Positions 35,144 through 47,893 of a DNA stretch of 64,000 bases are shown piece by piece; the first letter of the stretch is position 1; each line of letters begins with the position of its first letter. The notes beneath the pieces are model-generated. The model did not search any database, was not told where the DNA came from, and saw nothing but the letters and a program-made list of their open reading frames with translations. The translations under genes were made by a program, and so were the position numbers. Source of the DNA: Calycina herbarum (Eukaryota; Ascomycota; Leotiomycetes; Helotiales; Pezizellaceae); assembly GCA_001414485.1 (NCBI GenBank), contig LLEY01000142.1, positions 62,001 through 126,000 on the forward strand, given 5' to 3'.

Positions 35144-37318
35144 ACCGATATCCCGGCCTCGTGCACGGTCCTGGCAAAAGCCCGCCGAAAAACCCCTCTT
35201 TTTACCTCGACCATCACCACTTTAACTATGGCTAGAATAGACAAATCTCATCAGATCAACTTAGCAGTAGCAGCAATTGAAAGAGGAGAGCATAGCAATT
35301 TTACTAAGGCAGCTAAGAAGTATAGGTGTAACCGTACTACTATCTCACGAAGGATTAGAGGCTTGACTATAACACGCAAAGACGCTACTACCCTTTACTA
35401 CCAAGCACTTACTAAGGAGTAAGAAGAAGTCCTAATTCAACAGATCAATAACCTTACCGATTAAGTAATACCCCCTACGTCTTCAATTATTAAGAACCTT
35501 ATAGAAGAGATACGTAGGAGCGTAGTAGAGAAGAACTAGACTAAGTAATTTATCCGAAGACATAAGGATAGGTTATATAGCAGCTATCTTAAGAATATTA
35601 AGAACTTAAGAGTAGTAGCTAAGTATACTCCTATGTTTATACTCTTCTTTACCTTAGTATTATATACTTTTTCCTCTCCTTATCTTAATTTAAGTATAAA
35701 AGCTAATATTATCTTATTTTCTCTAGCTTATATAAGTTATTAAGAAATATAATATAACTACCGATAACCTATATAACTTTAATAAGAAGGGATTCCTTAT
35801 AGGATTTAGCCGATCTATAAAGCGTATTATAAGTCTAGAAGCGTATATATTAGACTAGGTTATAAAGAATAAGTAGGACGGTTCTTAAGAGTTTATTTCT
35901 CTACTAGTATATGTCTTAGCTATTAGAAGAGCTATCCCGCCGCTTCTTATTTATAAGAGCGCGTTAGAAGACTTACAGAGCTTCTAGACAGAGGATGTCG
36001 AAGAAGACAGAGCATATTTCAGTTTATTAGAAAACAGCTAGTCGTTAAACTAGTTTAGCCTAAAGTAGCTAGAAGACGTCTTTAAGAGATATATAAAACC
36101 GAAGAGCGTAAGAGTATACCAGCTGCTTCTTATAGATAGCCACTCCTTATATATTAATATAAAATTTATCGACTTTATATTCTACTATTATATTATTATT
36201 ATTATCCTTTCTTCTTATACTATATATCAGCTCCAGCCTCTTAACATAGGCCTCTTCTAACCTCTTACTACATTCTATAGCAACGAGCTAGAAAAGCTCC
36301 GTACTACTTCTAATAGATTAGTCTCTATGTCTAAGAGATTTTTCTACAAAATGTTTAAAACAGCTTAGAATCTTATATTTACAAAATACAATATTATATA
36401 TATCTTTAAGAAGGCTAGAATCTAGCTAATTCAGAGTATAAAGATAGTTACCTAGGTAACAAAGCCTACCTCGCCAGTTAAGGAACCTATCAAAGGTATA
36501 AAAACACCTCTTATATTAAAAGCTATATAACACACGTTCTTAGACTTTAAAAAGTCTCTATCTAAGCTTAAGATATATAAGGTCTTTACTTCTATACGTA
36601 CTCTTTCCTCTTAAGTCTCTATTCTCAAACATAAGAACTAGGGGCTACGAATAGCTATTATTCTTAAGAATTAGAAGAGAAAGAAGGGTAAGAGACTTAA
36701 TCTTTACAGGGAAATTAGCTAAGGAGTAGAGGTATACTTCCCTAAGAAGGTTATATAAGCTTAAGAGTATCAGGCTAAGGAAGAAGAGGTAAGAGAGGCT
36801 AAAGAACAGGCAAAGGAAGAGAGAAGAGAGATAAGAAAGGCGAATACTCTTAAGAGACAACGTAAGAAGGAAGAATTAGCTAATAAGAGAGTAGAAACCC
36901 AGCTCTATAAGGAGCTAGCTACTATAACTCCAAAGGCCTTAAAACAGACAAAATATATACATATCCTACGAAAAAGAACTACTCTACATATGCCTCAAGT
37001 TAAGAAAGGAGCTAAAAAGGGACAAAAAGAGCTAGAAAAGCCAACTTTAATACTTAAACTTAAGGTTAGAGTTCCAGCTAAAGTAGTAGCCCTATAATTA
37101 AAGGAAACTAGGTCAAGACAGCAGATTAGGCTACCACTCCGTACTCGCGTATAGTTTTTTATACTTATTCTCTAATTAACTACCTTTTATCTATATCCCT
37201 ACTTAATTACATACAAATTCAATAAGTGGTTGTTGTAATATATAACTTTTAATATAGTAGGTGACATTCCGAGGGGGCGGGCTTTTGCCAGGACCGTGCA
37301 CGAGGCCGGGATATCGGT
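35144..37318 (+). mobile_element. Fot1/pogo-type DNA transposon, RIP-inactivated
   Basis: A 2175-bp element with perfect 43-bp terminal inverted repeats (35144-35186 and 37276-37318), beginning ACCGATATCCCGGCCTCGTG. It is flanked by TA on each side (35142-35143 and 37319-37320), as expected for Tc1/mariner/pogo transposition. The termini are GC-rich and identical, while the interior is strongly A+T-rich and rich in TA dinucleotides. The interior encodes a decayed CENP-B-type HTH plus DDE transposase. Both ends being intact means the insertion is complete. It cannot make its own enzyme. Confidence 0.93.
35228..37097 (+). pseudogene. Fot1/pogo DDE transposase with in-frame stops
   Basis: Read as 35228-35656 plus 35727-37097, one frame runs 600 codons from ATG to final stop with no frameshift. 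The first 65 codons are clean and encode a Psq/CENP-B-type helix-turn-helix (AAKKYRCNRTTISRRIRG). Next come stops at 35420, 35462 and further on, at places where the family has Gln, Arg or Trp, consistent with C-to-T change. DDE-domain relics are clear: DNLYNFNKKGFLIGF near 35763, LLIDSHSLYINIKFIDF near 36123 (a DGHSSH-type site) and LQPLNIGLF near 36230. The last 140 codons are Lys/Glu-rich. A 70-nt intron (35657-35726: GTATTA donor, GCTAAT branch, CTCTAG acceptor) restores the frame. No functional enzyme can be made. Confidence 0.88.
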
Positions 37319-37320
37319 TA

Positions 37321-40300
37321 CTTATGTGCTTAGTTATGCCAAACCACGAACCCTGGGGATCTGATATAAACACTGATAAGGACGAAAAATAATAATAACT
37401 GGGGAAAAGGCGGACGGACTTGAGAAGATGCCGAGAAGAATGGGAATGAACCAACCAAGCAAAGACTTCTGATTCCTGAAGGATCAAAATTCGGGGTGTA
37501 GTGTAGTCCAATGCTTGCTGCTTGGGATATACCTGCGCCCCGGTTTGCCCAGAACGAAGCCACACTGCCAAACTAGAAATTCAGACAATTCGAAACTGTC
37601 GGGTGCTGGCATTGGCGTGTACACTTGACATGAAAACGGAAAGATTACAAAGGGTCGAAAGGATGTTGGACAACGTATGATGGGCAATTGCAGATGTGAG
37701 TTCTTGCTGCCCAATACTATCACTGGCGATCTCTGGATTCGTGGACGCTTAGTCCAGAGGCTCTGCGTCGAGTAAATAGCGTGCCACAGCATGCGATTGC
37801 ATGGAACTTGAGTAACGTGAGTGTGCGAAGGCTCATAGCAATTAAGCAATTCAATTCATTAAATGCACAAACTCCCGGAAATGCAGACTCGACAAATGCT
37901 TTAGCTATCGAAGATGCTAAATGCTCCATCACGATGTAATATTGCGACTTTCCAGGCTAGCCACTCGCTGCAAACTAAGCAGCTTGCTAAGGAAATGACA
38001 AATATCGATTGAAACTCTGTGCCTCAACATGTCTCGTTTAAGAAGAGTCTCGCGATGGTGTAAAGATCCAAACTTTTGAATCAGTGGGAAATTGAGAGCA
38101 CTTGCAAATCTCACACCCCCAACAAGAGGATGCAGCCAGACTCGAGATGCGACACCAACCCAACAACGCCACGCGCGGGAGTAACCGATGGGGGAGCACC
38201 GGCGATAGTTTGGAAGTTGGAGGCACGAACTGCAGACTTGGTCGGGTCAATTCGTTTGAAATGTCTGGCTCTCTGCTCAATTGCCGGAAGGCAACGTGCA
38301 TTACACGACGAGGTAGACTCCCATCCTGTGTACGCTTTCTGGAAGCTGGGGTGGTTGGTTGAGTGAACTGGTGAACCGTGGGAACAGCTGTACCACGGGA
38401 CGGGGTTAATTTGGTTGAACCTGGTTGGGGGGACTCTGGTGGACTCGTTCCATTTTCATGTCGTTGGAAAGTTGTGACGTATGGACTTGTGCCACGAGGT
38501 AAGGAATCGAGTCTTGTACGACTACGGAGTGTCTTGAAATCAAAAGTCGAGTGAAGAAAGCTCGAGGCCCGTGGCTTCGCATGATGAGGCTGAGGAAGTA
38601 GATGTGGACTGGACACTGGCAAACGACGAAGGAGGAAGCAGGAAGAGGCGGGGAGGGGAGGGGAGGGGAGGGGAAATGCGACACGCAAGCGATGGAGATG
38701 GCCCATTTTCCTAGGTTCGCCTGCGGATGAGGTGAGCTGGTTTAGCATGAATCACGGCGGAACGCGGCCGGAGGGAGAGGTTGATACAATTGACGCATGT
38801 CGAAGTGGTGAAGTCTGTCGAAAATAAAAGGCGCATCGCGATGGTAACAAATGGAAAGCATCTTTTCCAAGACAGGTGACAACACCCAAGCAGCTGTCAT
38901 ATTGGTGGTGCTGAATGGTCTTGTGTTTGATTGGCCGCCGCATTTTTGGATCTTGGAATTTCCCGGATTCTCAGTCAGACAAGTCCTCGAGTAGCTTGTT
39001 TCAGAGTGACAGGGGCCACCTTTTCCAACCACCAAACGACATCCCTTCGATGATTGCCTCTCAGCCTCGCGCTCAATGCCGAGGTGTCAGTCGAAGGATC
39101 GAAATAGTCTTGTTGGAGACTAATTATATCTTCACCGAAAGCTAAATTGTTGGAGACTCTTGTCGGTGCCAACTCCAGGAAGTTCGAAGCAGAACGAAGC
39201 AGAGCAGAACAAAGCAGGAATTGCCTACGGACCGCATCTCCTGATACAGGCTCTTTTCAACTCATGCCACGCCATGCCATGCACTTCTGCGCGGGGGATG
39301 CAGATCTAGAATTCTTTTCTGGTTCCACGTCTCCTGTTGGTCTCTCGGCCAAGTGCAACGACCAATTATCCTTCCTCGGTCGTTTGGTCTTTGCTCCACG
39401 ATACACCAAGACATGACGATATCGAAACAGAAGCTTATGCCTTCTGTTCATCCGAAGGTGTACAAGTAGGCTCTGTAGGCTCTGTAGGCTCTGTAGACTA
39501 AACCCTTCGTAAACCGTACGTGGCACATGGGCTGAGAAGGTCGTCGGGGTCGTCGGGGTCGTCGTTTGCGTGATGAGGGAAGGGACTTAAGGAGGGAAGT
39601 CCCCAAGGCGGATCATCTGCAACAGGGGTGAGCCAGCTGGCCTCAAGAAATGGGTGAGCCAGTGAGCTAGTGAGCCAGTGAGCCCACACTCCAGAAGGCC
39701 TTTTCATCATCATCCTGGCAAGTGTCAGGGAATTGGTCCGAGATCTCCATTCCATGTAAAGGTACTTCCCGTCAGCCAATCACCACCTTCCAATCCGTTG
39801 GTCCATCAGCGATGCGGCGTATCACCTCTGTTTCCAAATCCTTCAATTCTTCCGTCCGCCTCCCTCTCGCTCTTCTACCATGACCTCGTTTTTTCCTTGC
39901 TTTCTATTTTTGCAACGTCCTTTCATCCCATTCACACTTTTGCCTTCCAACCAAACTTGCCTCTTCTTGCCTTTTGCGTTGGTTGGTTGCTACGGAAAAA
40001 AGTCGCCATTTCATCTTGAAACTCCCTCCTCTTCTTCTTACCGCACGTAGAACGTGCTGCCGTCTTTTTTTCCTCACGACGAACCTCAATTGCTCATCCA
40101 ATTTCCTCGGCCCTGTACCTTGGCCTTGTCACCTCACCTGATTGCACGAGACGACGAGGGATCCAGGAGTAACTTCCTCTCCTCAACACCACTCCGCCTT
40201 CTCCTTCCCGAAGAGAAGGCCACCTGCACTTTCCTTTCCACAACGGCCCTGCACGCCTGCACGTCCTCTATCAAAGGTGTCTTGGTGGTCCATGGTGTCC

Positions 40301-40709
40301 ACGCCCCACTGTCGTGTCAGGAACACTATATCCTCTTCTCCGCATTGAGGTTGGCCGCCTACGAGAGGCTCAGTAACCGCGGTCCTAGTCGTCCTCGTCA
40401 AGTCTTTTTAATCTATCTGATAGACCCTGGAGAGATTACGCGGAGGCTTTCTTAGACATATTATTCAACCCCAATCCCTCTTCGTCTCTTCCTTCTTTCT
40501 AGATTACAACTCGACTTCGATTTGCCATCCTTCAAGTCAGACAACCCCTCTTCGACACATGGTCGTGGATCGGATGTCACCCTTTGGATTTTGATTCCTA
40601 CTTGTGCAAGAACCAACAGCACGGTCAACCAAGCCACTGACGACGGCTTGCTTCTATTCTTCTCTCCACATTTACTTTTGCTTTACTACTGGCTGTGCCA
40701 ATTCTTTCA
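37321..40709. other. Intergenic, no supported gene
   Basis: About 3.4 kb. A 236-residue minus frame at 38038-38748 is Pro/Ser/Arg-rich low complexity, and I do not call it a gene. Short tandem repeats occur: GGGGA at 38650-38673, GGCTCTGTA at about 39471-39498 and GGGTCGTC at about 39541-39563. From 39800 to 40700 the plus strand is C/T-rich and looks like the leader and promoter of the next gene. Confidence 0.5.
38650..38673. repeat. GGGGA pentamer repeat
   Basis: At least four copies of GGGGA in a row give four or more evenly spaced G-runs, a composition able to form a G-quadruplex. It lies in intergenic DNA. Confidence 0.75.
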
Positions 40710-42610
40710 ATGCCGCCTACTCTCGATCTTACAAAGACATACACACACGCCGATATGATTCTTTCCTCGAGAAATTCGCCTCGACTCAACTTGCGTCGGG
40801 CAGCTTCGTACAATAACAATATCGAGAAAGCTCCTTTATCTTCCACCTCCTCCCGCTTCAACTTCAATCACCTTATCGTCTCTCCGCCCCCATCACCAAG
40901 TCTTCCTGCTTTGGTACCCCGCCATGGTAAACCTTTACCCGCCCGGAGTCCACGGACCTACTTGAGAGCTTTCATCTGGTTATCTGGGGTACTTGTGATA
41001 TTGTATTTTGGTGTCAGGTCAATTCGAAGAGATCATCACTTGCAAAATGTGGGATGGGCAACTAACAGCGGGGAACAATATGAGATGGTTGAGGAGGCAG
41101 AGTTACCTGACTTTCCTACTCCAGTAGTGGTCACTGACAAACGAGGACGAGCAAAATGGACCGTTTCGATACCTCCCGACAGCGAATTTCCGCTGGAACC
41201 AAAGGTGTACGCCGATATCTGTATGCAGAACATGGAAGTTGCTACACATGTTGCAGACTTGCACTCTCATATGCATACAGAGCATGCTGCTCATTATGGA
41301 TACTACCACGTCGACCCGAATTTCATGGACGTCGCCGAGGCGGAAGCACATGGACTGTTACCCGGGCTAAAAGCAAAGACGAGCATGAAAGATGCTTCGC
41401 TGATAGGGGAGAATACGGATGGACTTATCGTGTCGGATGTGTGCGAGAAGACCATGACGTTTGTGTTGGAGACACAGGATGCTGGGTTTGGTAAGACGTT
41501 ACTTATGTTGTGGACAGCATATGGCTTGGCGAAAAAGGAGGGGAGAGAGCTTTTTATCGATGACTCTAGATGGTATGTTTAGCACCCATTCATTGTTTTA
41601 TCTTTTTACTCACTGAAATTAGGGCATATGGCGAATATACGAGATTCTTCAAACCACCGCCAATTCCAACATGTCGACCACCTCCACGCCATGAAATGCT
41701 ACCATGTCCCCACCACGCTCGTCACCTCCTCGTTTCCGCGGCCACAGCATCTTACGTCTTCGGTGGTGCATTCAACGAGCAATACGAGAATGCAAGGAAG
41801 ATGGAGGTCTACCGTCTCCAGCCCATTTTCCAATTCGCCCGTGAAGGATACGAGGCACTTTTCCAACTCGCCATCGAGGACGAAGCATATGTCGACAACC
41901 GCATCTCCGAGATTCAAGCTAAAACCGTTCTTCCTGGTGATGGTAGCACGAATGGTATGGTAATTGGTGTCCACGTCCGACATGGGGATCGTAGACCTTT
42001 CGAGTTCCAGTATAAAGACTCTTACGTACCTCTGGATCGCTATTCCGACAAAGCACGCGAGCTAGTCCACTCGACGTTCAACAATTCTTCCTCTGACCCA
42101 ACCCAGAATTTGGAAGCGGAAGAACATAGTCTTTTCATTGTGGCTTCTGATGACCCAGACGTCTACACCGCCGAGGAATTCTCCCACGCCATGCCAGCAC
42201 AAGAAGCTATCCGACTAGCAGCAAAAGAACACCTCCCTACCGACGAGCAATACGCTGGTAACACCGGGATGCGAAACTTTGTCGATTCTCCTGTCGGCTG
42301 GGAAGGTGGTTTCTTCTCTCGCATGTTTTGGAGTCTTGGAAAGCCGAATAGTGTTCCTGCTACGGCGGCCGAGACGCCTGATATCAAATTACCTCCTACT
42401 GCAGAAGCTCTCCGCTTGAGAGAGCTGGTTGGGAGAGCTTATTTGCTTGATTTGGCGGTGCTGGGGCAGGCTAGTGATAAGATTGTTTGTACGGTTAGCT
42501 CGACGGGGTGTCGAGTGCTTGCTATTATGCTTGGGTGGGAGAAGGCTATTGAGAAGGGGGGTTTCGTGAATGTTGACGGGGAGTTTGCGTGGAGGGGGAT
42601 TTCTTGGTAG
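40710..42610 (+). CDS. Type II membrane protein, fucosyltransferase-like
   Basis: Two exons (40710-41572, 41623-42610) give 616 residues. A short cytosolic tail is followed by one signal-anchor helix at about residues 84-104 (TYLRAFIWLSGVLVILYFG), then a large lumenal part, the layout of Golgi glycosyltransferases. Motifs: FIDDSRWAYGEYTRFF across the splice junction, and GVHVRHGDRRPFEF at about 403-416. The latter resembles the GDP-fucose-binding HxRxxD-type motif of FUT8/NodZ-like alpha-1,6-fucosyltransferases. A C-terminal VCTVSSTGCR element resembles the same fold. The donor sugar and acceptor are not known, and the assignment rests on short motifs. ATG 40710 is the first in-frame ATG; a GTG five codons upstream is not used in fungi. 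Confidence 0.7.
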
Positions 42611-45600
42611 TGAGGGTCCGCGGTACCGCTACACGTTTTTCCCGGGGGGGGGGGGTGGTTTGAAACTGCACATATCTTGTTTCCTTTTTTTTGGTCGTCA
42701 CACTCATTTACAAAGACCCGCTAGAGACGGTGTCTTTCCTTTTTTGGGCAGGTCAGATTTTCTTGGAGTTGCATTTGGGATGGGGATATACTTCATGGGA
42801 TGGTGTTTTTGGGATTTGTTTTCTTTTCGTCAGAGCATTTTTAGCGTTTGCTTCTCTCGTTTTGGGGAACTTTGGGAGGAAAGAAAAAAAGAGAGGGCTG
42901 GTGGGGTTTGTATATAGTTTTTCAGGGGACGTTCAGAGGATGAGAAAGTCAAGATTGACAAGCTCGAGTAGCTTTAGAACAGACCAATGTTGAAATATAT
43001 TTGGACTACTTGTGTTTACTTCTTGCATCTGTTTGGGTGATGGTGTTGAGGTGGTGGTGGTGAGATGTGGGGTAAGGAGTTGTGATTAACTTAATTAAGG
43101 CGGGGTTAACTCTGGTGTGGATCTCTTGACACTTTATATTGGATACCGACACTAGCAAGTCATGGATTCTCAACAAGGCACAGAAGTGAAGTTTAGAGTG
43201 AGGGAGTGTAGATGTGCGATGCTCATTCGTTCTTTTACCCACTGATGCGGCACGATACTCCTATCTTTAAATAAAGTACTCACCATGGTCCAACGCTGAG
43301 AGACTCATACATACCAATGCTGCATTAGTTGTCGATGCGGTTGTCTTGGATTTATTAGAAAGATGTCACTACTGCAACAAATAGCAAAGCTCCAACTTGA
43401 AGATCTCTGGAACTTGTTTTTGGTTTGAGTTGTTGAGTTGTTGAGGGGTTATTTCTAAGAGCAGGTACGGCATGCAGGGGAGAAGCAAAGTTTGTTCTGC
43501 TGTCGAAAATACTTTTACTGTCAATTCTAAATGAGGCAACCTTTGAAGTTTAAACTTAACTCTTTAAGGGATGAGACGGACTGGAGTTTAAACGAGGAGA
43601 ACTAGGTTCTGATTGATTTTCTAGATTCAAGATAACGTGCACTATTTAGGGATAGTTATATCTCTATTTGTTGTAAGAATCTTTGTGTTGTGGTAATTAT
43701 TGTGATCTCTATGGAGAATTGTTTGGAGATAGTAAAGGCTTTGGATCTTTCTTCTAATGTAAGTTATGGATGATGGAGGAGTTTTGTGAGGGAGAGCGAG
43801 AGATAGGGGTAAAGTGAAAGTGGAATAGTGATGTGCGTCTTCGCTTTTTACCTGCGGCGGGAATGGGAATTTATGGAGATGTAGTTGTTGGGGGATAGAT
43901 AGCAATCGGTGGGTTGGAAGAGTACGTGTTATTGGGTTGTTTTGGTTTAACTTGTAAGGAAGATACTAGCGTGACGACAGATTCGGAGTTTAAGCTTTAC
44001 AGGAGTTATTTACTACTCCTTTAAGGGGGGGGCGGGATGGTTTATTTGTTGTCGAAAAACCTTTCACTGTCGATTCTCAACACTACAAGCTTCGAGTTCT
44101 CACCTCCGAGGCCTGAACACCTAGATCTTCAACTACGTTTAAGATAGTTAGTGTGGCTTTGACTTTTAACGAAGTCGTTTGAGTTTAGAGTGACTTGAAA
44201 GAGTCTTCGCACATTGGACGACGTCCAAAAAAAAATGTGTTCTTCTCTTACGTCTCTGAGGAAGCTAGGGGTGGTTGTATATTTCTTTTAAGTGCCCTAG
44301 GTGGATTGGAAATTCTTCTGATATCGCTGGAGAGTGAAGTGAGTGGTTTCTTGGCTGTTGAGATTATGATGTGCAAATTTTGAGAGAAGAAGGTGGAGGT
44401 GGGGATAGTTTTGATTTGTTCTTGAACAGTTGTACTTTAATGTTCTTCTTCACTTTTTTAGTAGCTTTATCGGAAAGCGGGAGTTGACTTTTGATTGTGC
44501 TTCACTCGAGGAATGAGAGATTGAGTAAAAGCAATATCACAATTTTTTCATAAATAAAAAGATCAGTGGACATAAACTCTTACTTCCCCTGAAGCAAAAT
44601 GGAAAAGACTGTTAATGTTGGATTGGTCTCTTGCCTAATTGGAGTTTTACTATTCGTTGTTTTCTCAAGTACTAGCGATACAGGAATTCTTTGGAAAGGA
44701 GATCTCGGTAGCTTGTTAGCTGAGTTTAGGCTTTAGACTTTGGAGAGACGATGAAAGGATCTGTTCATTTTCGAATGGGGATCTGTTAACGAGTTTTATT
44801 CTTGTTACACGTTTTAAAATGGTGACTGAATATTTCTTGGGTGTCTGTGTAAACAGAATTGATTTCGTGACTTAATTGATGGCTGCTTGATAGCATAATT
44901 CAGGCGGCTTGTTTTTTCTCTTGTTTTCTGTCTCATAGAATTAATCTGCTCATAATAGTCCTATTTTGGATGTATTTTCAGACCGCTAGTATTCCTTGGG
45001 AAGCATGTATTTATACTACATTATTCAATTTCCTCACTCGACTCTTTTGCTGTTTGACGGAATTGCAATAGGTATGTACTTGTTCGACTCTAACTAAATA
45101 TCTCTTCAGTATGTAAGGAGTCTTCAAAATGAAAATTCTTGTGAAAAGTGACAAGTTGGTACTCTCTACTTGGGGGGTTTTACCTCTGCTTAGTATGAAA
45201 GTTCAGGTATATAAAGTGTCGGGGAGCGAACTTTGAAGATTATTTATTACACACGAGTATGAGTCTGCAGCCGCCGACCTGTGGACTGTCTTGGAATTAT
45301 TTTAAAAGTTAGTACCTGCGTATTTTTTCTTGAGTCAATTTTCGTTTTTCGGTGGGTATGGCTGAGTAGTAGGAGAGAGAGGAGAGATTTGAACGTTAAT
45401 TTTGCTGCCGAAAGGGATTTTACTGTCGAGTTTCAAGCTCAAATTCCTAACCGGCGATGTTTCAATTCTTCAAGGACTTATAGAAGAGAAGAATCTTAAG
45501 AACTGGAATTTTGAGAGCTAGGGCGAAGAACGGAAAGCGAGAAGCAACGACACAAACCCAGAAACATTAAAGACCGATGGACTGGACAAACTCTATATTT

Positions 45601-46720
45601 CGAGAAATTTCATAAGGACACCTTATGCAACGTTGGATCAACTCATTTCGAACGAAACATGGATAAACAGAACTTCCTGATTTCTTGAATAGATAGACAT
45701 GTTGGGTGAGTGTATCCTACGACTTTAGCTTTCTACGAGGTAATCTAGACTACGATTAACATATCAGGAGTTCCGTACAAATATCCTATTTGACTTCCAG
45801 GTCATTCTCTCAAAAAGCCTGTTGAGATTTTGATGCTACTTGAAGTTATCAACACCTCAAAGGGCCTCTTTCAATATCAGAGGCCCTACAAAGCAGAGAA
45901 CTCTAAAGTTTAGAGGGCAAAATTATGTGGAGGGGTTTAATAAAATACTTGGGATTAAGAGAGGAAGACTTACTATTTCAAGTTCCTTGATATATACTGT
46001 GCGAGAGAAATATTGGCTACTATAAGAAATTCAAGACTGCAATCGGGAAAAGAAACATACTCGGATACTACAATTGCAATGTTTTGTGCCCAACCCCTAG
46101 TGTATTTTGATACTGATGGATAGGAGTAATCTACGTAGACTTGGTATTGCTGTGGCAAAGTACTAGAGATTTACAGGGTTGAGCTAGCACTCCTGGTTTT
46201 GGTTTTTGTTTTACATGCTTTTTCTTGTCGAAAGAACTTTCATTGTCGAATCTCAACTCTCGAAATTTCATCGATCCAGGCCTTGAAGGCCTTGAAATCC
46301 TCAGAGCAATGGCTATATTTGGGTTTCGTAGCCTTACTCTACCAATCAAAAATCACTTCTCGACAATGCAACGATCGAAAAAAACCCTTTTCTCTCATGT
46401 GGTCGATATCTTTATGACCAAGCAGCTCGATCGATTCAATCAGGTCAATTGGTTTGGTTTTTGTGAAGTGAAAAGGCCTTGGCAAGGGAGAAATAAAAGA
46501 TCGCGACGTAATACTTAGGCGAGGAAGGGGATATATGCCAGTAAGGGCTAAGAAGGAATAAGGGTTGGTAAGAGAATGTACATGCGTAGAAAATGATACT
46601 ATTATTCTGGATACTTTGTTTTCAGGGATGAAAAGCAGTGGGCCCATAGCATGGTCCATCACGGTACGGTACCGCACCATGTGTAATGATCGAAGGTTAG
46701 TTACTTGGGGACAGAATATT
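42611..46720. other. Gene-free, A+T-rich repeat zone
   Basis: More than 4 kb without a supported gene. It starts with a 12-G run (42644-42655) in the 3' flank of the preceding gene. All open frames are short and featureless. Four dispersed copies of a degenerate motif (43495-46262) are listed separately. The composition is A+T-rich and stop-rich on both strands, compatible with old RIP-mutated transposon debris, but no protein relic could be named. Confidence 0.5.
43495..46262 (+). repeat. Four degenerate copies of a dispersed motif
   Basis: The pattern TGTCGAAA-n(4-5)-CTTTCACTGTCGA-TTCTCAA appears in the same orientation near 43499-43531, 44049-44080, 45405-45440 and 46226-46257. Each is preceded by a T/G-rich run such as TTTATTTGTTG. 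Each copy has two TGTCGA-like half-sites about 15-20 bp apart. Spacing is irregular (about 550, 1360 and 820 bp), so this is not a tandem array. Copies of an old element or leader sequence are the likely explanation. Confidence 0.55.
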
Positions 46721-47551
46721 TTGTTGCATATCGCACAATTAGGATGAACACAATGAACTAGTCCCATTCGATTTAGTTACTTCAACTAGCTCAGCCGGTT
46801 CAGTTGATCAATGCGAGCTAGACGTTTGAACCGACTGAGCTCTTTTGCGAAGTGTAACAAAACTCGTGGTCACCTATTAATTGGTTGTACTCTCTTGCTT
46901 GTTGCACATCGCAGTATCAACTGAAACCAGCTGAACCAACTTCACCGAATTCACTCAGCTCACTCAGCTCGGTCGGTTCAAGCTGTTGAATCGGCTCAGT
47001 TGGTGGTTGCGAAGTGCAACAAAACTCCTAGGTACCTTTTTAATTAGCAGCGAAAGATATGAGTAGAGTAGAGTAGAATAGTGACCACTACTCTACTCTA
47101 CTCATAGTACTCTGAGTAACTTTGAGTAAGTACTTTAAGTAGTACGGGCCGAGTCGGCCGTGGCTCGGAGTGGCGTCGGGGTGGCGTTCCAGGGCTGCCG
47201 GGAGCTTAAGCGAGATCTCCTTTCTACTCTATTTACTACGTAATTTCTTTAATAATAGCCTTAATAAATTAGCTATTAATTATATAATAATAAATATAAG
47301 TATACTAAGTTTCCATACTAATTAAGTCTTTAAGTTCTCTCTTTTAAGTTAGTAGAAAATTAATAACCGTAACTATCCTGTTTTATCTATATTAGCTTAG
47401 AAGTATCTACAAGTTCTAGCTACTTCAGCTCTTAGCGAGAAGCTCTTTAGCTAAGGGGCTTAAATAGTATCAAAGCAACCGAATAGACTCTCTAAAGAGA
47501 CTTTAAAGGCTATTATTAGTCTAAAAATCTAGGGTCTTTATCTAGAAGAAG

Positions 47552-47859
47552 TGTCACGAACCACAACTGAAGGCAAAGGCACAAGAGTATGTGTGTGTAA
47601 ATACGAGAATTTAAAGCTACAGTTCTATCTACGAAGGCAACGCGGGTTATATACCCAGAGGAAAGTGGTTGCTGAGTAAGTATAAACTGTAAGGAGCTGA
47701 AATCTCGTACGAGCTACAAAGAGCCAGAAGCACGTATAGCTGAAATCTCGCTATAGCTCTCGTCAGGGCTCTCGTCATGGATCTACACATCCCGAGGTGA
47801 TTGCCGAGGTCACGTGCTGTCACGTGTATTCTTCCAGGTTACGGACCAGCGCCGTAACA
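47552..47859 (+). mobile_element. Solo LTR, 308 bp
   Basis: The segment begins TGTCACG and ends CGTAACA, so the ends are TG...CA with short inverted similarity (TGTCACG versus TGTTACG). The 5 bp on both sides are AGAAG (47547-47551 and 47860-47864), the target duplication made by LTR retrotransposon integrases. Deleting LTR plus one copy restores the hAT reading frame. No gag-pol is present, so recombination between two LTRs probably left this solo copy. The ends suit a Ty3/gypsy-type element. It is much less A+T-rich than its host hAT, which suggests it is younger or escaped RIP. Confidence 0.88.
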
Positions 47860-47893
47860 AGAAGAGACCGAAGAAGAAAGAAAGAAGAGAGAA

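Noticed and set aside
38038..38748. 236-codon minus-strand open frame
   Set aside because: It is Pro/Ser/Arg-rich and overlaps a GGGGA repeat and other open frames. It looks like a compositional artefact.
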